Position numbers and translations under genes: made by a program
The notes under the pieces: model-generated
Seen by the model: the letters and a program-made list of their open reading frames with translations, nothing else
Told to the model about the DNA's origin: nothing
Database searches by the model: none
Source: Saccopteryx bilineata
Lineage: Eukaryota > Chordata > Mammalia > Chiroptera > Emballonuridae
DNA: 64,000 nucleotides
Assembly (NCBI RefSeq): GCF_036850765.1
Contig: NC_089495.1
Span: forward strand, 193,829,847-193,893,846
Reading direction: 5' to 3'
Shown here: piece after piece, positions 35,989 through 48,199 of the stretch
How positions within the stretch are numbered: the first letter of the stretch is position 1
How the letters are laid out: each line of letters begins with the position of its first letter

Positions 35989-36372
35989 CTGGCCCTGGCA
36001 GGTTGGTGCAGTGGTAGAACATCAGCCTGGTATGCAGATGTTCCAGGTTCGATTCCCAGTCAGGGCACACAGCAGAAGCAACCAACCATCTGCTTCTCCG
36101 CCCATGCCCCCTTCTCTCTCTCCCTCTCTCTCTCTCTCTTTCTCTCCCCCCTCTTCCCGGAGCCATGGCTTGATTGGTTTGAGCACATCAGCCCCAGGTG
36201 CTGAGGATGGTTCTGTGTAGCCTCTGTCTTAGGTGCTAAAAATAGCTTGGTTGCGAGCATGGCCCCAGATGGGCAGAGTGTTGGCCCCAGACAGGGGTTT
36301 CTGGGTGGATCCTGGTTGGGGTGCATGCGGGAGTCTGTGTATCTCCCCTCCTCTTGCTTGGAAAAAAAAAGA
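35989..36372 (+). mobile_element. Diverged type A SINE
   Basis: TSD AAGAAAATATGGAA at 35975-35988 and 36373-36386. Body differs at many sites from the GC-rich copies, including loss of the CTCF-like core, so an older subfamily. Confidence 0.85.
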
Positions 36373-36854
36373 AAGAAAATATGGAATCACACTGCAAGAC
36401 AGAGTCATAGAGACCAGCCTTATACATGTTCATCTGCTTTACAGGGTGTTTTAAAGAGAAAGTTTAAAACAGTTGCTAATATTGGAAGGAAAAATGAGAC
36501 TTTACATTAAAATATTGTTTAGAGGATTACGTTGAAAACTGGAAAGACTTGGCCTTTCCTGGGCTCCATTCTAGTGTCATACCTGTCCCCAACTCTGATG
36601 GGCCCTCCTCTCCAGTTTGCCACAGTCCCCTCCCTCCCTGTAACTTTACACCTCCTCACTTCTCTCTTTTATTTTTATTTAGAATAATATCCCAGAGCAG
36701 ATTCAATCCACAGAACTGCAGGATCATTTAAAAAGAGTAATGATCTGTTTCTGAGTTGAGATATAAATATTTCTTCGTAGTTTGCATTTGTTTCTTGTTT
36801 TGTTTGTTAGAATTTGTTGTTCTGACTTTACTTCTGGTGTTCCTTGCTGCACAA

Positions 36855-36888
36855 AAATAAATAAATAAATAAATAAATAAATAAAAAT
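36855..36888. repeat. (ATAA)n microsatellite
   Basis: Eight or so ATAA units. Confidence 0.95.
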
Positions 36889-36889
36889 C

Positions 36890-37330
36890 CATAGTTACAC
36901 TTGTCAATCTTTCTCATTGATGGCATCTGGATTTCTGAGTTATGATTGGAAAGCCTTTTCCACTCGGAGGTTATAAAATTTTTGCTCATTCCTTTTCGAG
37001 TACTTTTACGGTTTAACTTTTGACATTTAAACTCTTGACCCATTTGGATTCTTTTCTGGTATATAGTAATAGTAGTGGACCTTCACCCCCCACCCCCATC
37101 CCCGGATGGCTAACCAGTTATTCCAATCCATTAACTGAATAGTCCCTCTTTTCCCATTGATATAAGGTGCTATCTGTCCCATGTCCTAAATTCCCCTACA
37201 GGTTTGTCTCTTTCAGGAACATGTCCTCTTTTAGTCAACCAGTCTGTTCATCTACTAGAACCACACTGTTTTGACTATTAAAACTTTATAACATGTTTAG
37301 ATATTGGTTTGCCTAGTACTCCGTCGATCT
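36890..37330 (-). mobile_element. Old LINE-1 fragment
   Basis: Minus-strand L1 ORF2-like text (reverse of AAGCCTTTTCC and CATTTGGATTC regions), many stops. Confidence 0.55.
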
Positions 37331-37339
37331 TCTTTGGCA

Positions 37340-37925
37340 TCGTATTACAAGTCTAACCACCTAGTCCACAGAAAAATGAACACAAATTGTGTAACATCTG
37401 AAAAGACGATCAACTTTGTAACACACTTACAAATTTGCATTACACCGAGATGCCTTTTTTCACACATCAGATTGGCTAAAACTCCCATAATGAGGTGATG
37501 CTGGGCTGATGCTGCTGGTGGGTATTTACACTGGTAGACTCCACATGGAGGGTAACTTGGAGCTATCTGCCCAGTTTAAATATGGACTTTTCCCTTGAAC
37601 CTGAATTCTACTTCTGGAAACCTGCCCTTCAGATATACTTGCAGAAAAACAAAATGATATACATATTGGTGGTAACTGCAAAACGCTGACAACACCAACA
37701 GGGAACTGGTCAAATCATGTCTGGCACATCACTCAATGGAATAATAGGCACCTGTGAGAAGAGTGAGGACGCTCTTTCTATAAACTGACTTAGAAAGTCC
37801 TCCAAGGTATGCCGCTGAATGAAGAAGGCAAAGTGCAGAAGAGTGTGCAGAGTGTGCCACCTATGAAAATAAGAACATGTGCAGGTGTTTCTGTAAAGCA
37901 ATGTCTTCCCGAAAGGCCACGCCTT
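37340..37925 (+). mobile_element. Old LINE-1/HAL1-like 3' region
   Basis: Contains GGAACTGGTCAAATCATG and ATGAAGAAGGCAAAGTGCAG contexts as in old L1/HAL1 elements. Confidence 0.45.
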
Positions 37926-38315
37926 GTGCACAATTGTGCGTTAAATATGGGGGGCTGATGAGAAAAAGTGGCTTGGGAAGACCACTCAAAAGCAATGCAA
38001 CTTGGTAACCAGGGCCTTAACAAAAGCAACACAATTGTAATAAAAGTAACAGTACGGTGAAAAAAATAAAGAAGCAAATAAAAAACATATAGTGGAGTAT
38101 TACATTAAACAGAGGACTCAGCTTTAAAAATGAGAGCAGGTGCAGGCGTCGAATGATGGAAACAAGGGCAAAATGTGCGAAGATTGGGGGGAACTGCAAA
38201 ATAAGTTCTTCAAACACAGAGCATGTGCCGCACTCAGGTCGGAGGAAGAATACAGGTACCAGGAACAGAGCTGACTTCCTGCAAGGCTGGTTCTCTTTCC
38301 TGTGTTATGTATTTT

Positions 38316-38681
38316 TTTTTTGACAGAGAGAGAGACAGAGAGCGGGACAGATAGGGGTGGACAGACAAGAAGGGAGAGAGATGAGAAGCATCAACTCTTC
38401 GTTGCAGATCCTTAGTCTCCTTAGTTGTTCATTGATTGCTTTCTCATATGTGCCTTGACCGGGGATCTATAGCAGAACGTGTGACCTCTTGCTCAAGCCA
38501 GTGACCTTGGGCTTCAAGCCAGCAACCTTTGGGCTTCAAGCCAGCGACCATGAGGTCATGTCTATGATCCCACGCTCGAGCCAGCAACCCCGTGCTCAAG
38601 CTGGTGACCTTCAGGTTTCAAACCTGGGTCTTCCATGTCCCAGTCCGATGCTCTACCCACTGTACCACCACCTGGTCAGGC
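38316..38681 (-). mobile_element. Type B SINE
   Basis: TSD TCCTGTGTTATGTATTTT (38298-38315) and the same with one change at 38682-38699. Contains a duplicated AGCCAGCAACC-type block. Confidence 0.92.
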
Positions 38682-39289
38682 TCCTGTGTTAGGTATTTTG
38701 CTGTTCCTGCACGGACTAAAAAAAAAAAAATGCCAATAAACCAGTACAGTTACTTCTGGTCGAGCGTGAGTCACAGGAACTGCATTGACCCTTTCACATG
38801 AAATAGTTTAAAAACTAGAGTTCCAAGACACTGAGCACCAGACAATGAAAGATGGTGACGTGCGAGGGAGGGAAAAGGAGTGGGGAGCGTGTCACTGACC
38901 CAAGGTGGAGAGGTCCTAGGGAGGGGACCTATGTGGTGCCCATGGCCTCTGAATCGAGATGGAGCTGCCAGTCCAAGGAGGCCGAAGCGGAGAGAACTGG
39001 AGAGCAGAGCACCAGAAAAAGGGGGCTGCGCTGAGAGAGCTCAGTGACAAACTGTGCCATGTCCCTGGAGCGCCCGCCTGACTACTGATTAGCACACACG
39101 TGGAAGGAAACGACGCAAGGCGGGGTTAGAGCCACCTCCCAGGGTCAGAAGGGACCGTCCTCTAAGCTCACAATGGAGTCTCTGCTTTGCACTGCTCTTT
39201 TCTCTGACCACAGCTACTTAAATCTCAGAGTTCAGGAAAGAGAAGTGCATTTGGGGAGAGCATAGACTATCCAAACCGGAATTAGGGTA

Positions 39290-39500
39290 ACAACAATAGT
39301 AACGACAACAACCAGAACGTCTGCAGAGCGCATGGTCTGTGCCAGGTGCTGTTCTGAGTACTGACTCATGTACATCAGCTCATTTAGTTTCACAATAGCC
39401 GTGTGGAGGTACCATTGGTGTCCCCATTTTACAGGGGGAAAGCGGAGGGACTGAGAAGTAACCTGGCTCAAGGTCGCATGCCAGTACATTGCAGAACTGG
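39290..39500 (-). mobile_element. MIR element
   Basis: Reverse MIR: GTGCCAGGTGCTGTTCTGAG, then TTTCACAATAGCCGTGTGG. Confidence 0.75.
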
Positions 39501-40799
39501 GACACATTAACTCAGTCTGACCTCACAGTTATTGCTTTTAACTACCATGCCCCGAAAGGAGTATTAAAAGGACACCCAGCCCTGACGCCCCTATCTGAGG
39601 TGCCCAAGACGCATTCTGTTCAGTCCCGCTGGCAGCCCCAATATACCATCCTTCTTGCTATGATGCCATTTCCACCGGTGAGGAAACTGAGGCACAGAGA
39701 AGTGGGGTCAACTGCAGCCCAGGTCCAGAGCTCCTGACCTCCATTGAGTTCTTACAACACAGTCTCACGATGGTTTTTTTTCTTCTCTCTCTAATCTTTG
39801 TGGTCATTTCTGTGAATAGCAGTGTTTTAGCGGGAGAAGCCAAAAAGAAACAACAGAAAAAAACAAAATCAAGCCCATAAGCAATACATTTCAAGCTATA
39901 AAAACCCCCGCGTGAACTTAAAAAAAAGAAAATAAACCATCATGCGAAGGCCTAGCGAGTGCTGTGAACTTTTCTCTTTTATGTTTATTGTACACTTGGT
40001 GGCGAGGCAGTGTTATCCAAACAGATACAGATCTCAAACCAGGGCCCAGAGGGGGCGATGGCTCTGCAGAAGTTTCTGGAAGTTCCTGAGATTTTGACCG
40101 TCCACAAGCTTCAGTGCCTCAGTTTACTCTTCTGTAAAATGATGAGGTGGCCCCTCCTTAGGTACTTTTGCCGCTACAAAATTGGAAGTTTTAACTCTTA
40201 GAAAGGAAAGGACGCATTGCAGCTTCTAAACATGAACCAAATTTCATTCCAAGTCCGTGCTTTCAGGCCTAAAACTCTTTCAAACCCCTCGTCTCCCTCT
40301 CCATTCCCTTCTCTGCCTGAACGCTGAGCCTGACCACTGTCTCCCATTCTGAAACGCACGCAGGAGTGGGAGAGTTTGTTTCTCCTCTGCAGCAACTTGA
40401 AAAAAAAAAAAGTTAATAGGAAGCACATGGGCATGGTGTGTGAGCGTTCTGTGTGTTTGTGTTTGAAAAAAAAAAAATACTTAAGGAGGAATATGTCAGG
40501 CTTGCAAAATGCCTGGGCTGTCTCAAGAGCAGTTTATGGCCATTAGCATTAGACGGAAGGCACTTAATTGGGACAAAGTCCACCTGCTGCTGTAGCCTTT
40601 CTGGCATCTTGGCCATGAGGAAGATTAAGAAAATAACCTGGATTATTCTCAATGGGGGGGTGGGTTAAATAGAGGAAGAGATGTTTCTCTATCTATGAGG
40701 GGCTGGAGGGGATTGTGGTGGTGGTGGGGTGGGGTCTAGGCCAGGGCTCGCCTATAGAGAGCCATCATCTTCTAGAAGAATCTATAAGAATTGGTGGGC

Positions 40800-40935
40800 A
40801 GGATAGTAGGGTGGTTATTTTCCTGGGCTCTGGGGTACAACTTCCTGGCTTCAAATCTCACTGACACAGCCATGTGACCATGGCTAAGTTACTTTACCAG
40901 CTTGTGCCTTTGTGTCTCTACTGTAAGGAGGGGAT
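40800..40935 (+). mobile_element. MIR fragment
   Basis: CTGGGCTCTGGGGTACAAC start and a CATGTGACCATGGC box. Confidence 0.75.
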
Positions 40936-40988
40936 CACGACAGAATCTATGTCGTAGAGCTACTGGAAGGTGAAGGCAATGGCACAGA

Positions 40989-41094
40989 CGCAGAGTTGAG
41001 GAGTCCTGAAGGAGTCCAGAGAATAACACCGGGAGGGTCGGTGCAGAGCTGAGGAGTCCTGAAGGAGTCCAGGGAGTAACACCGGGAGGACCCG
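40989..41094. repeat. 53-bp tandem duplication
   Basis: Two units with period 53 (shared GAGGAGTCCTGAAGGAGTCC at 40998 and 41051), a few differences. It lies between two MIR pieces. Confidence 0.85.
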
Positions 41095-41285
41095 CGCAGG
41101 CTCTGGAATTCTAGACACCTGAGTCTGAATCCCAGCTCGGAACACACACTGGCTCTGTGGCCTTGGGCGAGTCATTTCTCTCGGGGCCTCATTTTCATCA
41201 TCGGTAAAGCAGAGCGGACGGTGCCCATCTCCCGTGAGTGTTGTAAGGACCAGAGAAGAAATAACGTTATTCTACACGTCCTGGT
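41095..41285 (+). mobile_element. MIR element
   Basis: CCTTGGGCGAGTCATTTCTC and TCATCGGTAAAGC boxes. Confidence 0.75.
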
Positions 41286-41299
41286 CCAGGGAGAGCTCC

Positions 41300-41700
41300 T
41301 GCTTCCCCTTCCAGTCTCAGTTCCCTACTCACTATCCCCAGATTCGCGAGTCTCCTTTGGAGTCCTTCGACAGGGAGAGCCCCTCCCTAACCCAGGGCCT
41401 TTGCTCTTGCTGTCTCCTCTGCCTGGGCTGTCCTGTCTAGGGCTGCTCACATGGTGGGCCCTTTCCATCCCTCAGGTCTCTCTAACCACCTGGGTAATGT
41501 CCATCACCACTCCCTAACTCTTTGCCCATCACACTGCCCTGTCTTTGCCTTTCACAAGCTCTACCAACATCTGTAACCATCTATTTATTTGTTAAGTGAT
41601 GACTGCTTGCCTCTCTCCCATGAGGGAACTGCCTCTGTTGACTGCTGTACCCCCGGCGCCTAAAAGCGTGCTCAGTAACAGAGCAGATGAATGAATGAGC
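41300..41700 (+). mobile_element. L2 fragment
   Basis: Ends GTGCTCAGTAACAGAGC followed by ATGAATGAATGAG. Confidence 0.6.
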
Positions 41701-42989
41701 GGCTGGGGAGCAACTCCTACCTAGCTCACCGTTACCTTACACAGCGGGGTGGGGACAGAGTGTCTGGATGGGAGAGGGTGGACTGCGTTTGCTGTTCAAC
41801 CTCCGCAGCCCCAGAGGCCCCAAGGCAGTAAGTTCCGTGGCTATTGGCGGAGCTGGAAAAAACTGGCTTGAGATGGGCTCAAATACAAGTTCAAGTTCAG
41901 TGTCTTCACAAATCTTTATTATTGGGATTGGAACCACAATTCACCTTCCACCTAGAGAAGGGTTCCAGCAGCTTGTACCTTTCAGTGGAACTCAAAGAAG
42001 CCATTGTGGGATGACAGAGGTGACAGTGGAGGAAGAGAAGGCAGGACAAGACCATGGCAAAGAGCATGGGCTTTGGGTGAGGCTGGGGGTTGGGACCCTA
42101 CCAGACCCACCAGAGACCCGACTCAGTCTGTCTCCCATTGCTCTGGTAGATCAGTCATTCTCTCTAGGTCTCAGTTTCCTCCCCTGTAAAATGGGAATAA
42201 TACCAGCAACAATGCTTTGGAGTGTCCGTGCAGACCGTGTAAGCTGATCCAGCAATGCCAGGTGGCCTGTGGTGAGTGTTTGGTCAATGTCAGCTGATGG
42301 TGTCACAGCAGACAGTCTTGACACAGCCCACTCCTTGACGCAGACCTTTACGTGGAAGCTCTCCCAAGTGATCGGCATTAATGCCACCCCCCCACCCCCC
42401 CGCTTCTCCCCTGACATCATCTGCTGCCCTTTCACAATGCTTTTATTTTTTTCCAGAAAGGCTGCCCTTGACATCCATTTCCAAAAAGGTAAAGTGACAA
42501 TATATGCAAATAGTCTTTTTAAAGAGAAAAGTGCACTCATTAGCCCACCGCCTTGTCATTATCCCTCCAGGTTTGCACATGACTTTTCAGACCCTTGGTG
42601 GCCACTCTTGCTAGCTTTCATGAAGGGAAAAAAATATCAGAATGAGGATCTCCAAAATTACTGCCATCAGCCCTCTGGTTCACACAGCATCCCCGACATG
42701 CTGCCAATGGGGCACCGGAGAAGGGAAGGGCCCGGGGTGGGGGAGGACGCGACAGGCACAGGAGAACCCAGTAAGCCAGCTTCTTAGCATATCCAAGGAG
42801 GCAGGTGTACCCTGGAGTCCTCCCTTCCCCTTCTAAGGCCACCCTATGGGGATGCAAGACCTTGAACCTCCTGCTGAAATAGCTCCTTGACCTGCCTGGC
42901 CAATAATCCCACCACCCAGCATTTCTCTGAGTCTACAGTGGACTGCCCACCTCACCACACTTTACATCGGAGCTAGGAGCCCTGTATGA

Positions 42990-43460
42990 TTCAGCTCTGC
43001 TTTCTCTCCAAGACTCTCTCCTCCTACGTCCCCCTGACTCTGCTCCAGCCTTGCTGCCTTAGTCCTGCGCCTCAGATACATCAAGACGTTTCCCTCTACA
43101 CAGCGTTTGCACTGACAGTTCCCCAGCCCCGGCATGCTCTTCCCTTAGGTCCGTCTGCACATAGCTGGCTCCACCTCACTCGCTGGGTCTCTGTCCAACA
43201 CCATCTCTTCCAAGAGCCTGTCCCGATGACTCTACCTAAAGTGAAACATCCTGCTCCTTTTGAACCAACTGCTCGTCACCCCCTATCCAAACACCACACA
43301 GGTGACTCCTCCCAAAACAGCCGGTTTATTTGTTGCTCTGCTTTAGTCTCTGTGAGGGCAGAGCTCATATCTATTTTGTCCACCACCGTAACTCCACTCC
43401 TTGAGATAGATCCTGGCACACAGTAGGTACTCAATAAACCTGCTGACTAAATGAATGAAT
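42990..43460 (+). mobile_element. L2 element adjoining exon C4
   Basis: 3' end CACACAGTAGGTACTCAATA then TGAATGAATGG, finishing about 60 bp beyond the C4 donor on the transcript. Confidence 0.7.
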
Positions 43461-43519
43461 GGCATCCAACTCGGGCGATGCCTGGGAGAGGGCAGGGAGG
43501 GGCCGAGCGCCACACTGAC

Positions 43520-43636
43520 CGTGCATCTGGTAGGTGTACGGGCTCTGTCCAGTGGCTGGGGTGCTGAAGCTGGAGCCGTAGCTGACGAATCCACTCTGGC
43601 CGGGGGAATGGCTCAAACTGTCTTCTGTCTTGATGC
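43520..43636 (-). CDS. EYA2: EYA2 coding exon C4 (residues 99-138)
   Basis: A long polypyrimidine tract (CTTCTTCTTCCTCCTTCCTAG) leads to the acceptor at 43637. The donor is CACG|GTCAGT, a GT with C at +3 and G at +5. The 117-nt exon, the same length as in human, finishes Ser99, then encodes [16 protein letters not shown] and a Tyr/Ser/Thr-rich segment ending SPYTYQMH, with one base of Gly138. This is one of the best conserved parts of the EYA2 N-terminus; I see only a few substitutions against human from memory. An inverted pair of SINEs lies about 0.9-1.8 kb upstream in the preceding intron. Confidence 0.96.
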
Positions 43637-44563
43637 CTAGGAAGGAGGAAGAAGAAGCACCAGGGCACATGATTAGGATGCCCGCTTGTCACCTGCAGAA
43701 AAGCCACTGAGTCAAGACAGCATGCGCTTTTATCAGCTTCCAAACCAGGCATTGCAGACTGGTGGCTTGTGAGCCGAGGTTAGGCGACCGACTTATTTTG
43801 CTAGGCCTGCGTATTTTTAAGGACAATCTGAAATTAATTGCTTTCGTTTAAAAATCAGATTTCACACACACACAAAAAAAATTATGGACTTAACGGTTTC
43901 TCTTGAGCAATGGGATGGAGTCACGCCTGTGTTTCCATGTGACAAAAAGCTGTCCCTATAGGCTTCCCAGGTTGTGTGTGTCTCAGGTCACGGCAGATCC
44001 CATACTGTCTCTGAGACGGTGAGGCTGGTTCTAAGGTGCCATTTTCTTCACTGCAGTTCTTTTTATACGCCCTAGGGCAGTAGGGAAAGCGGGGGAGGGA
44101 ACGGCAGGGCCAGAGGGCCTCATATTTTGCACATGTGGCCAGCTTCATGCTTTTTGCTCCTCTCTATGGAGCAGCCATGTATGGCTTATAGTTCATCAGG
44201 AGTTTGGGGGAAGTAGTTAATGAACTCTCCTTCCTCTGTGAAGATGATTGCCCTTAATCTTAAGACACATCCTCTGTTTTATTGGGGGAAGGGGTACCTG
44301 CTTATCCAAAGGGCACAGTTATGAATCTTCCTTCTGTTTCTGCCAAACTCTGACTTACTTCTGCGAAGCACAGACACCAGTTCCCTGAGCAACTGGCTGG
44401 GGAAGGGAGTATGGAGAGAGGGGGCTGATTCATCATCAAAAGCCCATACATTGTATACATTGTATTTTAATTGAAAATGTGGTCAACTTTGCTCATCTCT
44501 ACCTTATAGGTATAAAATAGTATTTTAATACTATGTAAATTTGTGGTTTTAAAAGAACATGTC

Positions 44564-44927
44564 AAGGGCACTGGCCAGTTGGCTCAGTGGTAGAGCGTCG
44601 GCCTGGCGTGCGGAAGTCCCGGGTTCGATTCCCGGCCAGGGCACACAGGAGAGGTGCCCATCTGCTTCTCCACCCCTCCCCCTCTCCTTCCTCTCTCTCT
44701 CTTCCCCTCCCGCAGCCAAGGCTCCATTGGAGCAAAAGATGGCCCGGGTGCTGGGGATGGCTCCTTGGCCTCTGCCCCAGGCGCTAGAGTGGCTCTGGTC
44801 ACGACAGAGCGATGCCCCAGATGGGCAGAGCATCGCCTCCTGGTGGGCGTGCCGGGTGGATCCCGGTTGGGCACATGCGGGAGTCTGTCTGACTGCCTCC
44901 CCGTTTCCAGCTTCAGAAAAATACAAA
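44564..44927 (+). mobile_element. Type A SINE (plus arm of an inverted pair)
   Basis: TSD AAAAGAACATGTC at 44551-44563 and 44928-44940. Contains CCACCAGGAGGCG on the minus strand (44834-44846). Confidence 0.93.
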
Positions 44928-45078
44928 AAAAGAACATGTCTAGTTCTGGGGATGGTTTATAATTATGGTTTCCCTCTTTCTCACCCATTCACTCCAATGG
45001 TAGAGGTCAGTAGTTATATAATATGGCCAGTAAAGCCAAAAATCACTATCAGGGTTTCTGTTTTGTTTTGTGTGCTTT

Positions 45079-45441
45079 TATTTTTTTATTTTTCTGAAGT
45101 TAGAAGCAGGGAGGCAGTCAGACTCCTGCATGCGCCTGACCGGGATCCACCAGGCATGCCCACCAGGGGGCGATGCTTGGCCCATCTGGGGCATCGCTCC
45201 GTTGTGGCCAGAGCCATTCTAGTGCCTGAGGCGGAAGCCATGGAGCTGTACTCAGTGCTTGGGGCCAACTTTGCTCCAATGGAGCCTTGGCTGCGGGAGG
45301 GGAAGAGAAAGATAGAGAGGAAGGAGAGGGGGAAGGGTGGAGAAGCAGATGGGCGCTTCTCCTGTGGGCCCTGGCCGGGAATAAAACCTGGGACTTCCAC
45401 ATGCTGGGCCGACGCTCCACCGCTGAGCCAACTAGCCAGGG
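45079..45441 (-). mobile_element. Type A SINE (minus arm of an inverted pair)
   Basis: Opposite orientation to the SINE 150 bp below it. Perfect CCACCAGGGGGCG at 45160-45172. Confidence 0.88.
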
Positions 45442-45989
45442 TTTTTTTTGTTTGTTTGTTTTTGTTACAGAAAATGTTTGCTGGCTCCTATCCTATACAA
45501 AGAAATAATAAACAGAGGGACCCTAAACATCAAATTCTGGGCTGTGGCTATCTCTAAGAAGGAAAGAGAACCTCTATTTCACTTTTTATTTTTTAAGTTG
45601 GATGATCAGTTCATGGGTATTTGTAGTGTTACCCTTTACGCTTTCACATATGGCCTTAAATGTTGCATAATAAGTTGAGAAAAAATACTTAACACTCCTA
45701 ATGTCCTTGCCTCTAGTTTGCCCAATTGTATTATTTCCCTGTAACTATTTAAACAAAGATAATAATGCTATTTGCCAAGGAGCAATAAGAAAAGTCTCCT
45801 AACAAGATTCAACAAGGTTTCTCCCAACAATGAGCAAACACTGCTTGCTCAGGCACAGGCATATATGAAGGGAAACAGTTTTTCATCCCACCTGTCATTA
45901 TTCAGTGACAAGGACATGACGGGTGTGCGTAGCAGCCTGGTTTCAACTGTATTTATTGAGCATTTCCCTTGGGCTGAGCCCTTCATATG

Positions 45990-46215
45990 TAGGTTAGGGG
46001 TTGGCAAATTACAGTCTGTGGGTCAAATGTGGTCCCCTGTCTACTTGTGTCAATAAAGTTTTATTGGAACACAAATGCACTCATTACATATTGTCCAGCT
46101 GCTTTCATGTTCCAATGGCAGAGTTGAACAGTTGTGGCCAAAACTATGTTGCCCACAAAGCTGAAAATATTTACTATCTGATCCCTTACAGAAAAGGGTA
46201 GCTAGACCCCTATAG
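45990..46215 (+). mobile_element. Ancient hAT-Charlie-like fossil
   Basis: GGGGTTGGCAAATTACAG start and CAATAAAGTTTTATTGGAAC core. Confidence 0.65.
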
Positions 46216-46669
46216 AGACAATCTCACCAAAATTTCACAGCATCTGCAAGGAGGCCAGACTTAGCTTGGCTCCACAGTACGAATGATGAGGCTCAGCCAG
46301 GGTCTCCGGACCAGCAAGGGGCAGAGGCGGGTGTGAGCCCAGGACGTGTGTGCTCTTACCACCTCTGCTGTATCGTCAGAGAACGGACTCTCTGAAAGTA
46401 ACTTAAAAGAGACCATAAAAAGACTTTGAGCCAAATTAATTTCCACCCGATGCCATGTTTTGTCTGGGAACGGGACTAGTTTTCTCTTTTATGCTGAAAA
46501 ATAATACGGCTTCATTTTTTCTTGGCTGCCGGCCAGGCGGGGTGATTTACGTGTGACAGGATCCCCCACGTCTTCTAGCACAGGAGGGACAGAAAGTTAA
46601 AAATGATGCCCACACCTGTTGGCCAAGGTCTGTCACAGGTGATCCCCCTGGATTTATGGAACGTGCACT

Positions 46670-46890
46670 CTGGCAACAGAGCTTGGTCTTAGGTTCGGAC
46701 CTCTGAGCCAGGTTGCCTGGGTTTAATTCCTCCTCTGCCACCAACCAAGAAAGACCTTGGGAGAGGTACTTTCTCTCTCTGAGCTCCCCGTTATTTATCC
46801 CTCAAAAGAGAAAAATGATGGGACCTTCCTCATAGTGTCAAAGGGAGATTAAAGGAACTAGTGGACACACAGCACTGAGAACTGTGGTGG
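46670..46890 (+). mobile_element. MIR element
   Basis: GGTTGCCTGGGTTTAATTCC and CCTTGGGAGAGGTACTTTC boxes. Confidence 0.8.
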
Positions 46891-47796
46891 CACCATGACC
46901 AATGCCTGAACTGCTGTCCCCCAGGCCTTGTCACTGCTCCCCCTAGAACTGCTCTTCAATCGGTCTACTTCTGTCTGTCGCTGCGCTCCTCCACCACCTG
47001 TTTCTCGTCTGCTTCCCTGCAACCCAACCTCCGCACAGCGGCCAAGGCGATCTGCAAAGCCCCCAGACTGTATCCTACAGCCCTCTGCTTAGACACTTGC
47101 CCATGAGAGTTCCATTTCAGGCGTGACACAATCCCAAATCCCTCCCAGGCCTCTTAGGCTCTGCCCAGCTCACCCCGCGCTGTGCTCCAGTCACGGGGCT
47201 CCTTGGGCTTGCCAGATTCCTTCCCATCCCAGACCTTCCCACGGTGGTCCCCTCTGCCCGCACGCTCTCCCTCCTGAGCCTGCACATGCTCCTCTCTCGG
47301 CTCTCGGCTGACTCGGCCCCTCATCTAACAGGCTGACATGCCGCTGGAACCTAAATGATTCTTCCTCGCTCTCTCCCGACCTTCTTTCCCTTGATACCGT
47401 GCACGCATATCACACCACCACTGGCTCTCCTGGGTCCCCAGCCGGCTGCAGAGCTTGGAACTTCTCAGCCTCCATAATTGGTGAGCCAATTCCTTTAATC
47501 TATCATCTGTAGACTATCTTCCTATCTATCTCCATCCCATTGGTCTTGCTCCTCTGGAGAATCCTGACTAATGCAGACAGAGACAGGTCAGCAGTGGATG
47601 GTGGGCCCGGTTCACTGAGCCTCCAGTTCTCAGCAGTGAGGTTCTGACAGTCAAGGTCTGGAGCTCTGTTGTCTTTGCCTTCCCAGCATCCCCTTCTTCT
47701 GATACTATCACCATGTTTTCCTTTAAGAGAATCTCCTGTCCCTCATGTATAATCCACATGCTTCGGCCGCCTCCTCTCTCTCACCTCCACTTTCTT

Positions 47797-48199
47797 TTTT
47801 CTTTTTTCTTTTTTTTGCATTTTTCTGAAGCTGGAAACAGGGAGAGAGAGTCAGACAGACTCCCACATGCGCCCGATCGGGATCCACCCGGCACGCCCAC
47901 CAGGGGCGACGCTCTGCCCACCATGGGGCGATGCTCTGCCCATCCTGGGTGTCGCCATGTTGTGACCAGAGCCACTCTAGCGCCTGGGGCAGAGGCCACA
48001 GAGCCATCCCCAGCGCCCAGGCCATCTTTGCTCCAATGGAGCCTTGGCTATGGGAGGGGAAGAGAGAGACAGAGAGGAAGGCGCGGCAGAGGGGTGGAGA
48101 AGCAAATGGGCGCTTCTCCTGTGTGCCCTGGCCGGGAATCGAACCCGGGTCCTCCGCACGCTAGGCCGACGCTCTACCGCTGAGCCAACCGGCCAGGGC
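47797..48199 (-). mobile_element. Type A SINE, subform with doubled motif block
   Basis: TSD CTCTCACCTCCACTTTCTT at 47778-47796 and 48200-48218, 19 bp and perfect. Both motif blocks are one change from the CTCF-like core. Confidence 0.94.

Larger units (their letters stand above)
8628..43519 (-). other. EYA2: EYA2 intron between C4 and C5 (34.9 kb)
   Basis: Contains most of the SINE, hAT, MaLR and MIR/L2 copies. Stretches where I recognise nothing include about 13160-15120, 15640-16900, 23000-24350, 29670-30290, 32400-33220 and 38800-39280. The segment 14190-14640 looks unique and rich in possible factor sites. Further MIR/L2-like pieces not listed separately lie near 11590-11760, 13025-13160, 15350-15520, 19480-19600 and 42045-42285. 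Confidence 0.85.

Noticed and set aside
44559..45557. A 332-codon plus-strand open frame
   Set aside because: It runs through two oppositely oriented SINEs and the spacer between them; the frame is an artefact of GC-rich SINE sequence.
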